From the NCBI GenBank assembly GCA_030065855.1, contig JASJCT010000068.1:1-44389 (forward strand): a stretch of 44,389 nucleotides of DNA, read 5' to 3'. The notes under the pieces are model-generated. The model was not told where the DNA came from and made no database searches. It saw nothing but the letters and a program-made list of their open reading frames with translations. This DNA comes from Myxococcota bacterium. GTDB lineage: Bacteria > Myxococcota_A > Polyangia > JAAYKL01. Both the position numbers and the translations under genes were made by a program. Below are positions 17,711-25,618 of the stretch, in pieces (position 1 is the first letter of the stretch; the number at the start of each line of letters is the position of its first letter).

Positions 17711-18952
17711 CTAAAGTGTCATCGATTCGATTTTGCGCATGTCATCGATGTTGTATTTGAGTCGGGCCAAACTCTCCAGACCGAAACCAATACCCACGGC
17801 AGTGGTGTTTGCTGGATTGTGGCCCAGCTTGGCAACGATTTCGTCTTTGATGCGACCCCAGCCGCATACTGACTCGTAAAGGTCTCCTTTTCGTTGAACC
17901 TCCACTTCCCAGCCTCGATTGCAGTACAAGAGGAAGTCCACCTGGATAATCTGGAGCTTGGCGCCGCCCACCAACTGATCGATGAACTCGGCCAGTTGGC
18001 CCATGATATGCCATTCGTCCACTTTCTTGCCGATGAGCAGCACTTCAGCCTGATGAAATGCTCTTAGCCGGTTAGGGCCGTCGGTCTCTTCAAGGCGATA
18101 GGTCTTACCTTTGGCAATCAGCGCTTTTTTGTCTGGATGCTTTTGCGCACTGAGCAACATCGGCAGGGTTAAATCATCGCGCAGCCACTCCTGCTTTTTA
18201 AGCAGCGACAGCTCTTTGGTGTGATCTTCAAGCGCTTCTCGGCCAAACAGTGCTTCAACGCTCTGGGGGGCCAGCCGCTCTGGCAGCTCGATCTCTTCAC
18301 AATTCTGGTGACTGGCCCGAAAGGCAGTCCAAATGGCGCCCACCGGGTTTTCCGGTAACTCAGTAAGGTTGGGTTTGGATAAAAGTTCGACAATTTTTTG
18401 TGGTAAAGCCATCTCGTTCATGGCCATCTCCTTTCGCAGGCGATTTCGAATCCGTTGGAGGCGCTTGCGAATCGCAGCTGGGGTACAGTTGAGCTCTGTC
18501 GCCAATCGCGCTGTGGACCACCCGCCGTGGTAGTATTTTTCGCAAAGCCCTCGTTCTTGGTCACTGAGCGCCAACATCGCCCGACTGAGCAGCGCCGAAC
18601 GGCCGTCCCAGCAACTGCCTTCTACTGAAATGGCAGGCAACTCTGCGATGTCGATGGCCCGGGTAAAACTCCAGCGTCGCCGTCGCACAAAATCAAGCGC
18701 TGTACAACGAGCGATACGCTGCAGCCAAGAAACCAATGTCCGCACATCCCGCAACCCGGACAGACTGCGAAAAGCCCGAAGGTAGGCGTCTTGGACGACG
18801 TCCTGGGCATCGAATGGGTCTTCCACAATGCGGCGCACCGTTACGCTAACCATTGCTTGCGTCAAAGCGACAATGTGGCCGTACGCATCCACATCGCCCA
18901 ATTTAGCAGCAGCAGCCAGCTCACCCAGTTGATCGTTTTTTTCTCCTGGCAT
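17711..18952 (-). CDS. ECF-type sigma factor fused to a PheRS-alpha-like domain
   Basis: 413 residues in one frame. Residues about 10-95 are sigma region 2 (DPFDAQDVVQDAYLRAF, TLVSWLQRIARCTALDFVRR), and 120-175 are region 4 (LSDQERGLCEKYYHGGWS, then an HTH TPAAIRKRLQRIRNRLR). From about 200 the sequence resembles the phenylalanyl-tRNA synthetase alpha catalytic core: LRDDLTLPMLL, GKTYRLEETDG, FHQAE (299-303), and GIGFGLESLARLKYNIDD at the end. The universal motif-3 Arg (GMxxER in PheS) is Ser394, so activation of phenylalanine is unlikely and a sensing role is inferred. The start at 18952 has AGGAG eight bases before it. It diverges from a PP2C phosphatase gene. No pheT is nearby. I know of no characterised protein with this fusion. 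Confidence 0.82.
   Translation of the reverse strand: MPGEKNDQLGELAAAAKLGDVDAYGHIVALTQAMVSVTVRRIVEDPFDAQDVVQDAYLRAFRSLSGLRDVRTLVSWLQRIARCTALDFVRRRRWSFTRAIDIAELPAISVEGSCWDGRSALLSRAMLALSDQERGLCEKYYHGGWSTARLATELNCTPAAIRKRLQRIRNRLRKEMAMNEMALPQKIVELLSKPNLTELPENPVGAIWTAFRASHQNCEEIELPERLAPQSVEALFGREALEDHTKELSLLKKQEWLRDDLTLPMLLSAQKHPDKKALIAKGKTYRLEETDGPNRLRAFHQAEVLLIGKKVDEWHIMGQLAEFIDQLVGGAKLQIIQVDFLLYCNRGWEVEVQRKGDLYESVCGWGRIKDEIVAKLGHNPANTTAVGIGFGLESLARLKYNIDDMRKIESMTL
18419..18434 (-). promoter_or_regulatory. Internal Shine-Dalgarno and ATG at the sigma/PheRS-like junction
   Basis: Within the fusion gene, AAAGGAG is followed after six bases by an in-frame ATG (codon 178 of the called protein), just after the sigma region-4 helix and just before the PheRS-like domain. 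Translation from here would make the synthetase-like domain as a separate polypeptide of about 236 residues. The site is seen. Use of it is inferred, since Lys-Glu-Met codons can give such a sequence by chance. Confidence 0.4.
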
Positions 18953-19137
18953 CTTACGCGCTCCTATCCACAGGACGAAAGCCACCTCAAAGTGTGACCT
19001 AAAAAAGACAAAAAAAATATAATGACGCGATCATATCTTTTTCAGCGAGAAAATCGGGAATATTGGGGAATATTCGTCTGCCCTGCCTTGGTCGCAAGCT
19101 TCGCAGGGTGGCAGGATTACTCCTGATTAGAACTGGT

Positions 19138-19167
19138 TTGGACGACGATTCATTTGCCAACTATACT
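19138..19167 (+). promoter_or_regulatory. Predicted promoter of the DISM-PP2C gene
   Basis: TTGGAC (19138-19143), an 18-base spacer and TATACT (19162-19167) lie just upstream of the 19184 start, giving a very short leader that begins close to the GGGAGGG ribosome site. An inverted repeat CCCTGC/GCAGGG lies further upstream and could bind a regulator. Consensus match only. Confidence 0.5.
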
Positions 19168-19183
19168 GTCATGGGAGGGTTTA

Positions 19184-21259
19184 ATGATTACTAGCCGTAT
19201 CGGCGAGATGTTGGTTAGGGTTGCTTTCTATGTGTCCATCATTGCGTTTCCCAGCGTTGTATTGGCCAATTCAAACCCTATTGAGGTGGACGCATCCCTG
19301 TCATCCAAAAACATAAGCCGGTTTGTTGAATATATCGAGGATACGAAAAATCAGCTCACATTCAAAGATATTATAAGCCCAGCGTATGAAGACAAATGGG
19401 CGCATTTTGAGAGGGAAAATCCAGGATTTGGTTATACGCAGTCCAGTTACTGGTTGCGGCTCACAGTGAAAAATGTAAGTGATGAAGACCTGGAATACTT
19501 CATTCAAGAGGACTATCCGCTCATAGACAGAATAGTAACTTTTGTTCCCAAAGGGACGGGATACAGGAAAATAGAAACCGGCGACATGAAACCCTTTCAT
19601 CAGCGGCCAATTGAACACCGTACGTTTGTATTCCCAATAAGCATTCGAGCGAAATCATCGAATACCTATTATTTTTGTTTTAACACAAAAGGTGCGATGA
19701 ATTTTGTACTTCTGATCAAGAATCCAAACAACTTTAATAGAGAATCATTTAATGAATACCTTCTCTTATTATTCTTCTATGGCGCGATGTTTATCATGAT
19801 TATTTATAATTTATTCATCTTTTTCTATTCCCGCGATATTGTTTATCTTTACTATGTTCTAACCATATCCGTAGTGTTATTGGTGATGATGCTACTGAAT
19901 GGTACTGCCTTTCAGTTTCTATGGCCTAACTTTCCCCGGTGGACGAATTCTATTCTCCCTGTACTGCTGAGCCTGACAGCACTCTTTTCTCTTCTTTTCT
20001 CAAGAGATTTTATGAAGATGAAAATGGCCGATCCGTTTTCGTATAAAGTCACGCAGATATTGCTTCTAACAAACACCGTTGTTTTTCTCATATCCTTATT
20101 TGCATCTTATAGGTTTTCGGTGCTTTTAACTGTTATCTTTTCTGCGATTGCCGTACCGTGGTCAATCGTAGCTGGGTTTAAAATAGCGCTAAAGAAAAGT
20201 AAATTAGCCTATTTTTATCTTGTCTCGTGGCTACTTTTCCTCATGGGGACCTTCGCGTATCTAGCAAAGTCGCTGGGCATCTTGGGCACGAACTTTCTTA
20301 CTGATTGGTCACTTCAAATAGGTACGGGACTGCAGGCAACACTACTTTCTCTGGGGTTGGCATACCGGATCAACGAAATGAGAAAGCAACTCAAGGTTTT
20401 AAATCTCAACCTAGAGGAAAAAGTAGTGGAGCGAACAAAGGAACTCCATGTCGCCATGGCAGATCTCAAATCGACGAATCGGCAGCTCCTCGAAACAAAA
20501 AATCAACTCTGGGGAGAAATGCAGCTGGCGAAAAAAATTCAAACCGTACTCCTACCATCCAACCCATCCATAGAGGGATTCCAGATCGCCGCATATATGC
20601 AAACTGCCGATGATGTGGGCGGTGACTATTACGATGTCATCCATGCCAGCGACAGGACCTGGCTTGTTATCGGTGATGTTTCTGGTCATGGGGTACCAGC
20701 AGGCCTCGTTATGATGATGGTGCAGACAGCGATAAACGTTACTGTGAATCACAATCCAGACATATCCCCCTCTGACCTATTGACGACAATCAATAAGACC
20801 ATATCCAAGAATATTAAACAGCTCGGTGAAAATAAATACATGACACTTACCGTCTTAGCTATGTACGACCAAGGTGCATTCTGCTTTGCAGGACAACACC
20901 AGGATATTATGATATACCGCAAGCAAACAGACAACGTGGATATTGTTGAGACCAATGGAACGTGGATAGGCATAGTCGAGGATATTAGTCAATTAGTAAC
21001 TGATAATAGTATCTACATCGATCATGGCGACACAATGTTACTATACACCGACGGCATTACAGAAGCGCAATCCAACCGGATTGATAACAACAGCTCCCTT
21101 TTTCAATTCGATATGTTCGGCAATAATAAACTCGCTGATATCTTGCAGCAGCATGGAATAAAATCTCCTGACGACATCAAACACGAGATTCTCGAGGAGC
21201 TGAAGCGTGGATATACATCCGACGACGACATAACAATGCTGATAATAAAGCGCCTTTAG
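19184..21259 (+). CDS. 7TMR-DISM receptor with SpoIIE/PP2C phosphatase output
   Basis: 691 residues. After a signal segment, a periplasmic DISMED2-type sensor of about 150 residues (SYWLRLTVKNVSDED, RTFVFPISIRAKSSNTYYFCF) leads into seven membrane helices (about 190-400). A coiled coil (LNLNLEEKVVERTKELHVAM) joins these to a PP2C-type Ser/Thr phosphatase with metal-binding DVGGDYYDV, GDVSGHGVPAGLVMMM, LLYTDGITEAQS and DDDITMLII. The sensor class is thought to bind carbohydrates or similar ligands. The output should dephosphorylate a protein such as an anti-sigma antagonist. The ATG at 19184 has GGGAGGG upstream. It is 11 bp ahead of a GH9 cellulase gene and divergent from a sigma-factor fusion, which suggests a polysaccharide response. 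Confidence 0.88.
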   Translation: MITSRIGEMLVRVAFYVSIIAFPSVVLANSNPIEVDASLSSKNISRFVEYIEDTKNQLTFKDIISPAYEDKWAHFERENPGFGYTQSSYWLRLTVKNVSDEDLEYFIQEDYPLIDRIVTFVPKGTGYRKIETGDMKPFHQRPIEHRTFVFPISIRAKSSNTYYFCFNTKGAMNFVLLIKNPNNFNRESFNEYLLLLFFYGAMFIMIIYNLFIFFYSRDIVYLYYVLTISVVLLVMMLLNGTAFQFLWPNFPRWTNSILPVLLSLTALFSLLFSRDFMKMKMADPFSYKVTQILLLTNTVVFLISLFASYRFSVLLTVIFSAIAVPWSIVAGFKIALKKSKLAYFYLVSWLLFLMGTFAYLAKSLGILGTNFLTDWSLQIGTGLQATLLSLGLAYRINEMRKQLKVLNLNLEEKVVERTKELHVAMADLKSTNRQLLETKNQLWGEMQLAKKIQTVLLPSNPSIEGFQIAAYMQTADDVGGDYYDVIHASDRTWLVIGDVSGHGVPAGLVMMMVQTAINVTVNHNPDISPSDLLTTINKTISKNIKQLGENKYMTLTVLAMYDQGAFCFAGQHQDIMIYRKQTDNVDIVETNGTWIGIVEDISQLVTDNSIYIDHGDTMLLYTDGITEAQSNRIDNNSSLFQFDMFGNNKLADILQQHGIKSPDDIKHEILEELKRGYTSDDDITMLIIKRL

Positions 21260-21270
21260 GATATGAACCA

Positions 21271-23250
21271 ATGAAACAGATAGTCCTTTTGGGCTTTGTG
21301 TTCGCGTTCTTTGCCCAGAACGCAATCGGGTGCAGTCATCAGGATAATGACAACGATCTGGATACTGGCTCGGATACAGACACCGACACAGATACTGACG
21401 CTACCATTGGCGAGATTACGGGCACGATTCGCACAAACCACTTTGGATGGCGACCGTCGGATACAAAAATCGCGGTGGTACTCGGCCACGGGGGAGCGCC
21501 CATCGAGCTTCGCAGCGGTGATGATGCTCAGGTAGTGGCCAGCTATACGTTGAGTAGCCTCAGCTCGGACGAGGACTCTGGCGATGCGGTTGCTACGGTG
21601 GACTTGTCTGATCAGACCACTGCAGGCCGCTATTTTCTCTATCTCCCAGAGAGCGAGGAGCGCTCCTACACCTTTAAGATCTCGGAAGGGATCTACGACG
21701 CCGTGGGAGCAGTGGCGATGAAGTCATTCTATTATCAGCGCTGCAATCACTCTCGTACGCTACCCTACGCGTCCGACGCTCTAGGCAGCTTTGATGGCCT
21801 GGGTAGCCGCTGGGTAGACGGTGCTTGTCACACAGAGGATCAAGACTGTCCGGCTGGACCGGATTCCCCGGATCATGGCAACCTAGACCTACATGGCGGA
21901 TGGCACGATGCCGGCGACTTCCAAAAGACCCTGTGGGGTCGTGGCCTGCCCCAGATGCTGTTTGCCTATGAGCTGAACCCAGATGCCTGGAGTGACGGCC
22001 AGCTCAATATTCCAGAGAGCGGCAACAGCTTGCCAGACATTCTGGACGAGCTCAAGTGGGAATTGGATTTCTACGTGCGCATGCAGCGGCCGGATGGTCA
22101 CTTTATGACCTCGGTCAAGGGCAACTATGGCACTATCTGCTCGCCTCCCAGCGCTTCAGATGAGGGTCGATTCTATTTCGACACCACGTCCCCGTCGGGC
22201 AATGGCTGGTCTGGCGGTGGCGTGACCATCGAGCGAGCCACAGGAAACGCGGTTCTTTCACTGGCCCACGCGGCGATTGTATTCGAGCAAGCAGGACAGC
22301 CGGCGATCGCCGACACCTACCAGGCGGCCGCTACTACCGGATGGGCGTGGTTAAGTGGGATCATTCCGCCTGCGGGGATTGCCGCTCGACTCAAAGCGGC
22401 TGCGGCTGCGGCGGTGTACCGAATGGACCCCAACATCGCGTCGGCCCGAGACCACGCCGAGGCCTTTCCCTGGGATACCTGGGACGGCCTACTTCCCTAT
22501 AGCGTAACCCCGGGCGAGCGGGTGATCGCCACCGGCGCCTTTCACTATCTCATGAATGAAAGTGGGGACATTGGCCTACAGACGATCATCGAAACCGCGG
22601 TATCCCAAGCCATTATCGACCGGGCCTTTGAGGAAGCCGGGGTCTATGGCGGCATGTTCGGCGCACCTGGCAATGCCTGGGACTGGGGCTGGGGATCCAA
22701 TGCCAACCAGGCCATGTACGGCGCCCACCTGCTCATGGCCGCCCGTTTAGGTATCACCGGAGAGCACGCCGCCGCCGACATCCACGCGCTGGCCGCCCGG
22801 TACCTGCACTACATGCTGGGCCTCAATCCCCTGGGCATGGTCTATCTGACGAATATGGCCGCATACGGGGGCGAGCACTCCTCGTTTCAAATCTACCACT
22901 GCTGGTTTTCCTATACCGGTGGGGACGGAGACAACGGCAACGCCGATTACAACGGGCTACCAGAGGCCGTCTCCGAGCCGCTCTACCCCTACCACCCGGA
23001 CGACACCCAGACCTCTACCTACGGCCCAGCCCCAGGCTTGGTGCCAGGCGGCCCTAACGCAGACTACAGCGCTAACTACGAGATTCCCAACATGGCATAC
23101 CCGGCCTATGCCTACCGGGACTGGTCTGTGGGCTGTGACTTGAACGGTTCCGAGTGCCTCTCTGCCTCCTGGGAAATCACCGAGCCCATGGCCGCCTACC
23201 AAGGCCCCTTCATCCTGCTGGTCTCCTTTTTTATGAACGCCGCACCCTGA
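21271..23250 (+). CDS. Glycoside hydrolase family 9 (endoglucanase-like) lipoprotein
   Basis: 659 residues. A signal peptide ends in the lipobox AIGC (Cys21), followed by an Asp-Thr linker, an Ig-like CelD_N domain (about 50-130, TNHFGWRPSDTKIAVV) and a GH9 (alpha/alpha)6 catalytic domain. The catalytic base region reads GGWHDAGDFQKTLW, with Asp213 and Asp216 as in GGWYDAGDH. LGLNPLGMVYLTNM and a terminal ITEPMAAYQGP (acid Glu) complete the family pattern. It would cut beta-1,4-glucans or related chains at the cell surface. It starts 11 bp after the DISM-PP2C receptor gene, so the two are probably one operon. A weak hairpin follows. Confidence 0.88.
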   Translation: MKQIVLLGFVFAFFAQNAIGCSHQDNDNDLDTGSDTDTDTDTDATIGEITGTIRTNHFGWRPSDTKIAVVLGHGGAPIELRSGDDAQVVASYTLSSLSSDEDSGDAVATVDLSDQTTAGRYFLYLPESEERSYTFKISEGIYDAVGAVAMKSFYYQRCNHSRTLPYASDALGSFDGLGSRWVDGACHTEDQDCPAGPDSPDHGNLDLHGGWHDAGDFQKTLWGRGLPQMLFAYELNPDAWSDGQLNIPESGNSLPDILDELKWELDFYVRMQRPDGHFMTSVKGNYGTICSPPSASDEGRFYFDTTSPSGNGWSGGGVTIERATGNAVLSLAHAAIVFEQAGQPAIADTYQAAATTGWAWLSGIIPPAGIAARLKAAAAAAVYRMDPNIASARDHAEAFPWDTWDGLLPYSVTPGERVIATGAFHYLMNESGDIGLQTIIETAVSQAIIDRAFEEAGVYGGMFGAPGNAWDWGWGSNANQAMYGAHLLMAARLGITGEHAAADIHALAARYLHYMLGLNPLGMVYLTNMAAYGGEHSSFQIYHCWFSYTGGDGDNGNADYNGLPEAVSEPLYPYHPDDTQTSTYGPAPGLVPGGPNADYSANYEIPNMAYPAYAYRDWSVGCDLNGSECLSASWEITEPMAAYQGPFILLVSFFMNAAP

Positions 23251-23288
23251 TACACGCTTAGGGCCCAGAAAAACAACCAGTAAACGCG

Positions 23289-23309
23289 GAAGCATCGGGG
23301 CTTCTGTTT
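23289..23309 (+). terminator. Weak hairpin after the GH9 gene
   Basis: GAAGC, loop ATCGGG, GCTTC followed by TGTTT lies 39 bp past the GH9 stop. The stem is only 5 bp and the T-run is short, so this is a modest terminator candidate between convergent genes. Confidence 0.3.
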
Positions 23310-23325
23310 CACCCCTGCTCCCTGT

Positions 23326-24189
23326 TTAAAAAACACCTGTTACTTGTGCTACTGAAGATATGGACATTAGGTGTATTTTTCTGTCGTCTTCTATACCCTG
23401 AACATCCCCGCTAAGTAACCCAACTGCACCGATTGCAAATTGCGGGTGTATCCAATAGCGCAACCCCGGTCCGACCGCGTAAGTGAAATTGAAAGATCTG
23501 TCTACGTCGTCTCTATCACTGCTATTTCTCATCACATGAGCTCCGAATCCCAAGTCTAACTGTAGGGTTAGATCTAGTTTTTCATCGTTAGAGCGAAACA
23601 CGGCCACTCGAAATCCTGGAGCGATAAGGAATATGGTATAGGACATTCTGTCAGTATCTCTCGCAGCAGAACCTTCGTCGAAGTCGGACTCGAATTTACG
23701 GATAAGCGCAATTCGTCTCAAATCAAAACTGATGCCCCAGATAACGCGGTCTTCCTTTCTGCCCAGCATGACTCCGCCCTCTAAGGAACTTGGCCAGTAC
23801 GAATACTCGTACTCTAATCCCAGCCCGGCTCTGATACCAAAGTGCGGCTCCAAAACAAAGCCGGTCTTCTGTTGAACGATTTTTTCTACTGGTTGTGATG
23901 GCGGTTCCGGGCTGACTGCCGGGGCTGGTACCTGGTCCGTTGGTGTGCTGGGTGTTGTTGCCGGACCAGTAGTGACTGGCTCTTGGGATACTGGTTCTGG
24001 CGCATTAATGGTAGTAGGCGGCGCTTCAGGGGGAGTGGCTTCAGTGTCCTTGGTTGGTGTCGTAGGTGGTTCCTGGTCAGTGGTGGATGCCTCCTCTTGG
24101 GCGATACTCAGCTTGGCTAGACTGAGACCAGTAAAGAATGTAATGACCATTAGGGAACGACTATCAAGCGACCTCAATTGATTGAACAT
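23326..24189 (-). CDS. Outer-membrane beta-barrel protein with Pro/Thr-rich N-terminal linker
   Basis: 287 residues, not recognised as a named family. An N-terminal signal-like helix ends near IAQEE. Residues 30-105 are a Pro/Thr/Glu-rich linker (TTPTKDTEATPPEAPP and similar). The C-terminal 170 residues are alternating beta strands: GFVLEPHFGIRAGLGLEYEY, YTIFLIAPGFRVAVF, LTLQLDLGFGAHVM and YAVGPGLRYWIHPQFAIGAVG, as in small OmpA-like or porin-like barrels. The linker could span peptidoglycan or the periplasm. The start has AAGGAG six bases upstream. It is alone on the minus strand between the GH9 gene and a 360-bp spacer. Confidence 0.7.
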   Translation of the reverse strand: MFNQLRSLDSRSLMVITFFTGLSLAKLSIAQEEASTTDQEPPTTPTKDTEATPPEAPPTTINAPEPVSQEPVTTGPATTPSTPTDQVPAPAVSPEPPSQPVEKIVQQKTGFVLEPHFGIRAGLGLEYEYSYWPSSLEGGVMLGRKEDRVIWGISFDLRRIALIRKFESDFDEGSAARDTDRMSYTIFLIAPGFRVAVFRSNDEKLDLTLQLDLGFGAHVMRNSSDRDDVDRSFNFTYAVGPGLRYWIHPQFAIGAVGLLSGDVQGIEDDRKIHLMSISSVAQVTGVF

Positions 24190-24548
24190 ATGGATCTCCT
24201 TAGGTTGAAATGTATTCTAAACGGATGTAACAAAAGCAATATTCATGCCAGGTACTCTGCACTATAACCGAATCCTCATCGGCAGTCGATTTCAGGCGCC
24301 GCCTCGATTTCTAGCAGTTGGCCGAAGGTAATGCACTGAGCACATTAACGATGCAGATGGCAACAAAAAATGTGCAAAAAGACACAGCGTGTGCCACTTG
24401 GCGCTCGCCAGAAAATTTTTAACAGTCAGGTCGAACTTTTTTTCTATTCACGCACTTAGATAGGTTGTGGGCTTTGACAGTCGAGATAGGGACGAGCGAT
24501 CTGTGGAGAAAAGGGTAACAAACAGCCTTCAATGGGTATTCAGGAGGA
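24190..24548. other. Intergenic spacer, no gene seen
   Basis: About 360 bp with no convincing gene. It contains the upstream region of the minus-strand barrel gene and a few T-runs (CGAACTTTTTTTCTATTC). A short ATG frame near 24565 ends after 19 codons. No clear promoter or RNA gene was recognised. Confidence 0.4.
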
Positions 24549-25064
24549 GTGGCTGGAGGTGAATATGGCGGGTTTCCAGGATGGGATCCGAATCAAGGTA
24601 CTGGCTACAGTTACGAAGTAGATTGGGAAGGGCTTTGTTATGAAGGTGGCCCTCCGCAAAGTGTAGACAATTACCATCTAATAGGCGCCCTTCGGTGTAG
24701 GGGTGCTTTCTGCCACACGTTGAATATAGGCGTTGAAAGCGTCAATTTTAATTCTGTGCAAAATTTCTGGACGTATTATTTTTCCGAAGAACAAGATGCT
24801 GAGATATGTCCCCAAAAATATTTTGTAACTGGCATCCATCTCAGTGGAAGCTACGGAGACAATATCTCTTTAGAATGTAGTAAATTCGAGGATGATACGA
24901 GCGGGCATACTGTGCGTTGGGGCAACTGCTATTGGACCTCCTATTTCTCTGAAGAAGCTGAATACTTGTACCTAGGTGCTGGTTACTATATGGCCGGCAT
25001 GGACTGCAGAGGGTCATATTGCGACAATAAAAGCATCTATGCCTGCCAAGCCATAGCAGAGTAA
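24549..25064 (+). CDS. Cys-rich repeat protein, N-terminus missing or uncertain
   Basis: The 171-residue frame is not recognised. It holds three loosely related units of the form G-hydrophobic-x-C-x-G-x-[FY]-C-x-x: IGALRCRGAFCHTLNIG, VTGIHLSGSYGDNISLEC and AGMDCRGSYCDNKSIYAC, each preceded by an aromatic run (WTYYFSEE, WTSYFSEE). The Cys pairs suggest an exported, disulfide-bonded protein, yet no signal peptide is present. The only start is a GTG at 24549 that overlaps the AGGAGG sequence. The frame opens at a stop at 24516. It may be a truncated gene whose secretion signal was lost, or the start may lie in another frame through a frameshift. Confidence 0.5.
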   Translation: MAGGEYGGFPGWDPNQGTGYSYEVDWEGLCYEGGPPQSVDNYHLIGALRCRGAFCHTLNIGVESVNFNSVQNFWTYYFSEEQDAEICPQKYFVTGIHLSGSYGDNISLECSKFEDDTSGHTVRWGNCYWTSYFSEEAEYLYLGAGYYMAGMDCRGSYCDNKSIYACQAIAE

Positions 25065-25104
25065 AAAAACAGCCCCTGAAATTTTTTTTATTTTTTTTCT
25101 TGCA

Positions 25105-25142
25105 CCCCCACAGACCCGGGTTAAAGTTCTTCACTGTGGGGG
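25105..25142. other. Hairpin CCCCCACAG/CTGTGGGGG
   Basis: A 9-bp perfect stem with a 20-base loop sits between the Cys-rich gene and the Asp-Thr lipoprotein, with long T-runs on its 5-prime side. On the plus strand the T-run precedes the hairpin, so it is not a standard terminator. It may be a regulatory leader structure of the lipoprotein gene. Confidence 0.4.
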
Positions 25143-25186
25143 GGAAGCTTCTAGCTTACCCATAACAACAAGAGGAGCGTTCAGCA

Positions 25187-25600
25187 ATGGGCATTCGACC
25201 TGTATCTATGGTCTTATGGTTAGCGGTTTTGATGGGTTTTGTTGTAACACCCGCATGCGATGACGGGGAAAGCATCAATGGATCAGATACGGACACGGAT
25301 ACCGACACCGACACCGACACCGATACCGATACCGATACCGATACCGATACCGATACCGATACCGATACCGATACCGATACCGATACCGATACCGATACCG
25401 ACACCGATACCGACACGGATACGGATACGGATACAGAGGAGAATACAGGGGTATCTGTATTTAGTATAACCTCTGGTGGCGGGTATGTATCCTCTTCGTC
25501 TTATGGACTATATGTGAGTGTTGGTGGTTCATCGACAAACACAGCAAGCAGCTCATCGTACGTTTTGAATCTGGGAGCTGTTGCATCATCAAACCAGTAA
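25187..25600 (+). CDS. Lipoprotein with 25-fold Asp-Thr repeat
   Basis: 137 residues. A signal peptide ends in the lipobox TPAC (Cys24), then a short acidic stretch, 25 successive Asp-Thr dipeptides, and a Ser/Gly-rich tail of about 55 residues (VFSITSGGGYVSSSSYGLYVS) typical of low-complexity beta structure. Asp-Thr linkers after lipoboxes occur in many deltaproteobacterial surface lipoproteins, including the GH9 lipoprotein at 21271 in this window. The long acidic stalk may bind calcium or hold the tail away from the membrane. The start has GAGGAG upstream. It precedes the collagen-like gene by 18 bp, so they likely form one operon. The tail's function is unknown. Confidence 0.75.
   Translation: MGIRPVSMVLWLAVLMGFVVTPACDDGESINGSDTDTDTDTDTDTDTDTDTDTDTDTDTDTDTDTDTDTDTDTDTDTDTDTDTEENTGVSVFSITSGGGYVSSSSYGLYVSVGGSSTNTASSSSYVLNLGAVASSNQ
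25286..25435 (+). repeat. Hexanucleotide tandem repeat (GATACC/GACACC)n coding Asp-Thr
   Basis: 150 bp of 6-bp units, mostly GATACC with GACACC and GATACG variants near both ends, in frame as Asp-Thr. A core of identical GATACC units suggests recent slippage expansion. Length changes would stay in frame. Confidence 0.95.
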
Positions 25601-25618
25601 AGAACAAGGGGGGACAAA

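Noticed and set aside
17711..18421. True PheS gene
   Set aside because: No pheT neighbour, motif-3 Arg replaced, tRNA-binding coiled coil absent, and the frame is continuous with a sigma factor.
25156..25416. Minus-strand Ser-Val repeat frame
   Set aside because: It is the antisense of the Asp-Thr hexanucleotide repeat.
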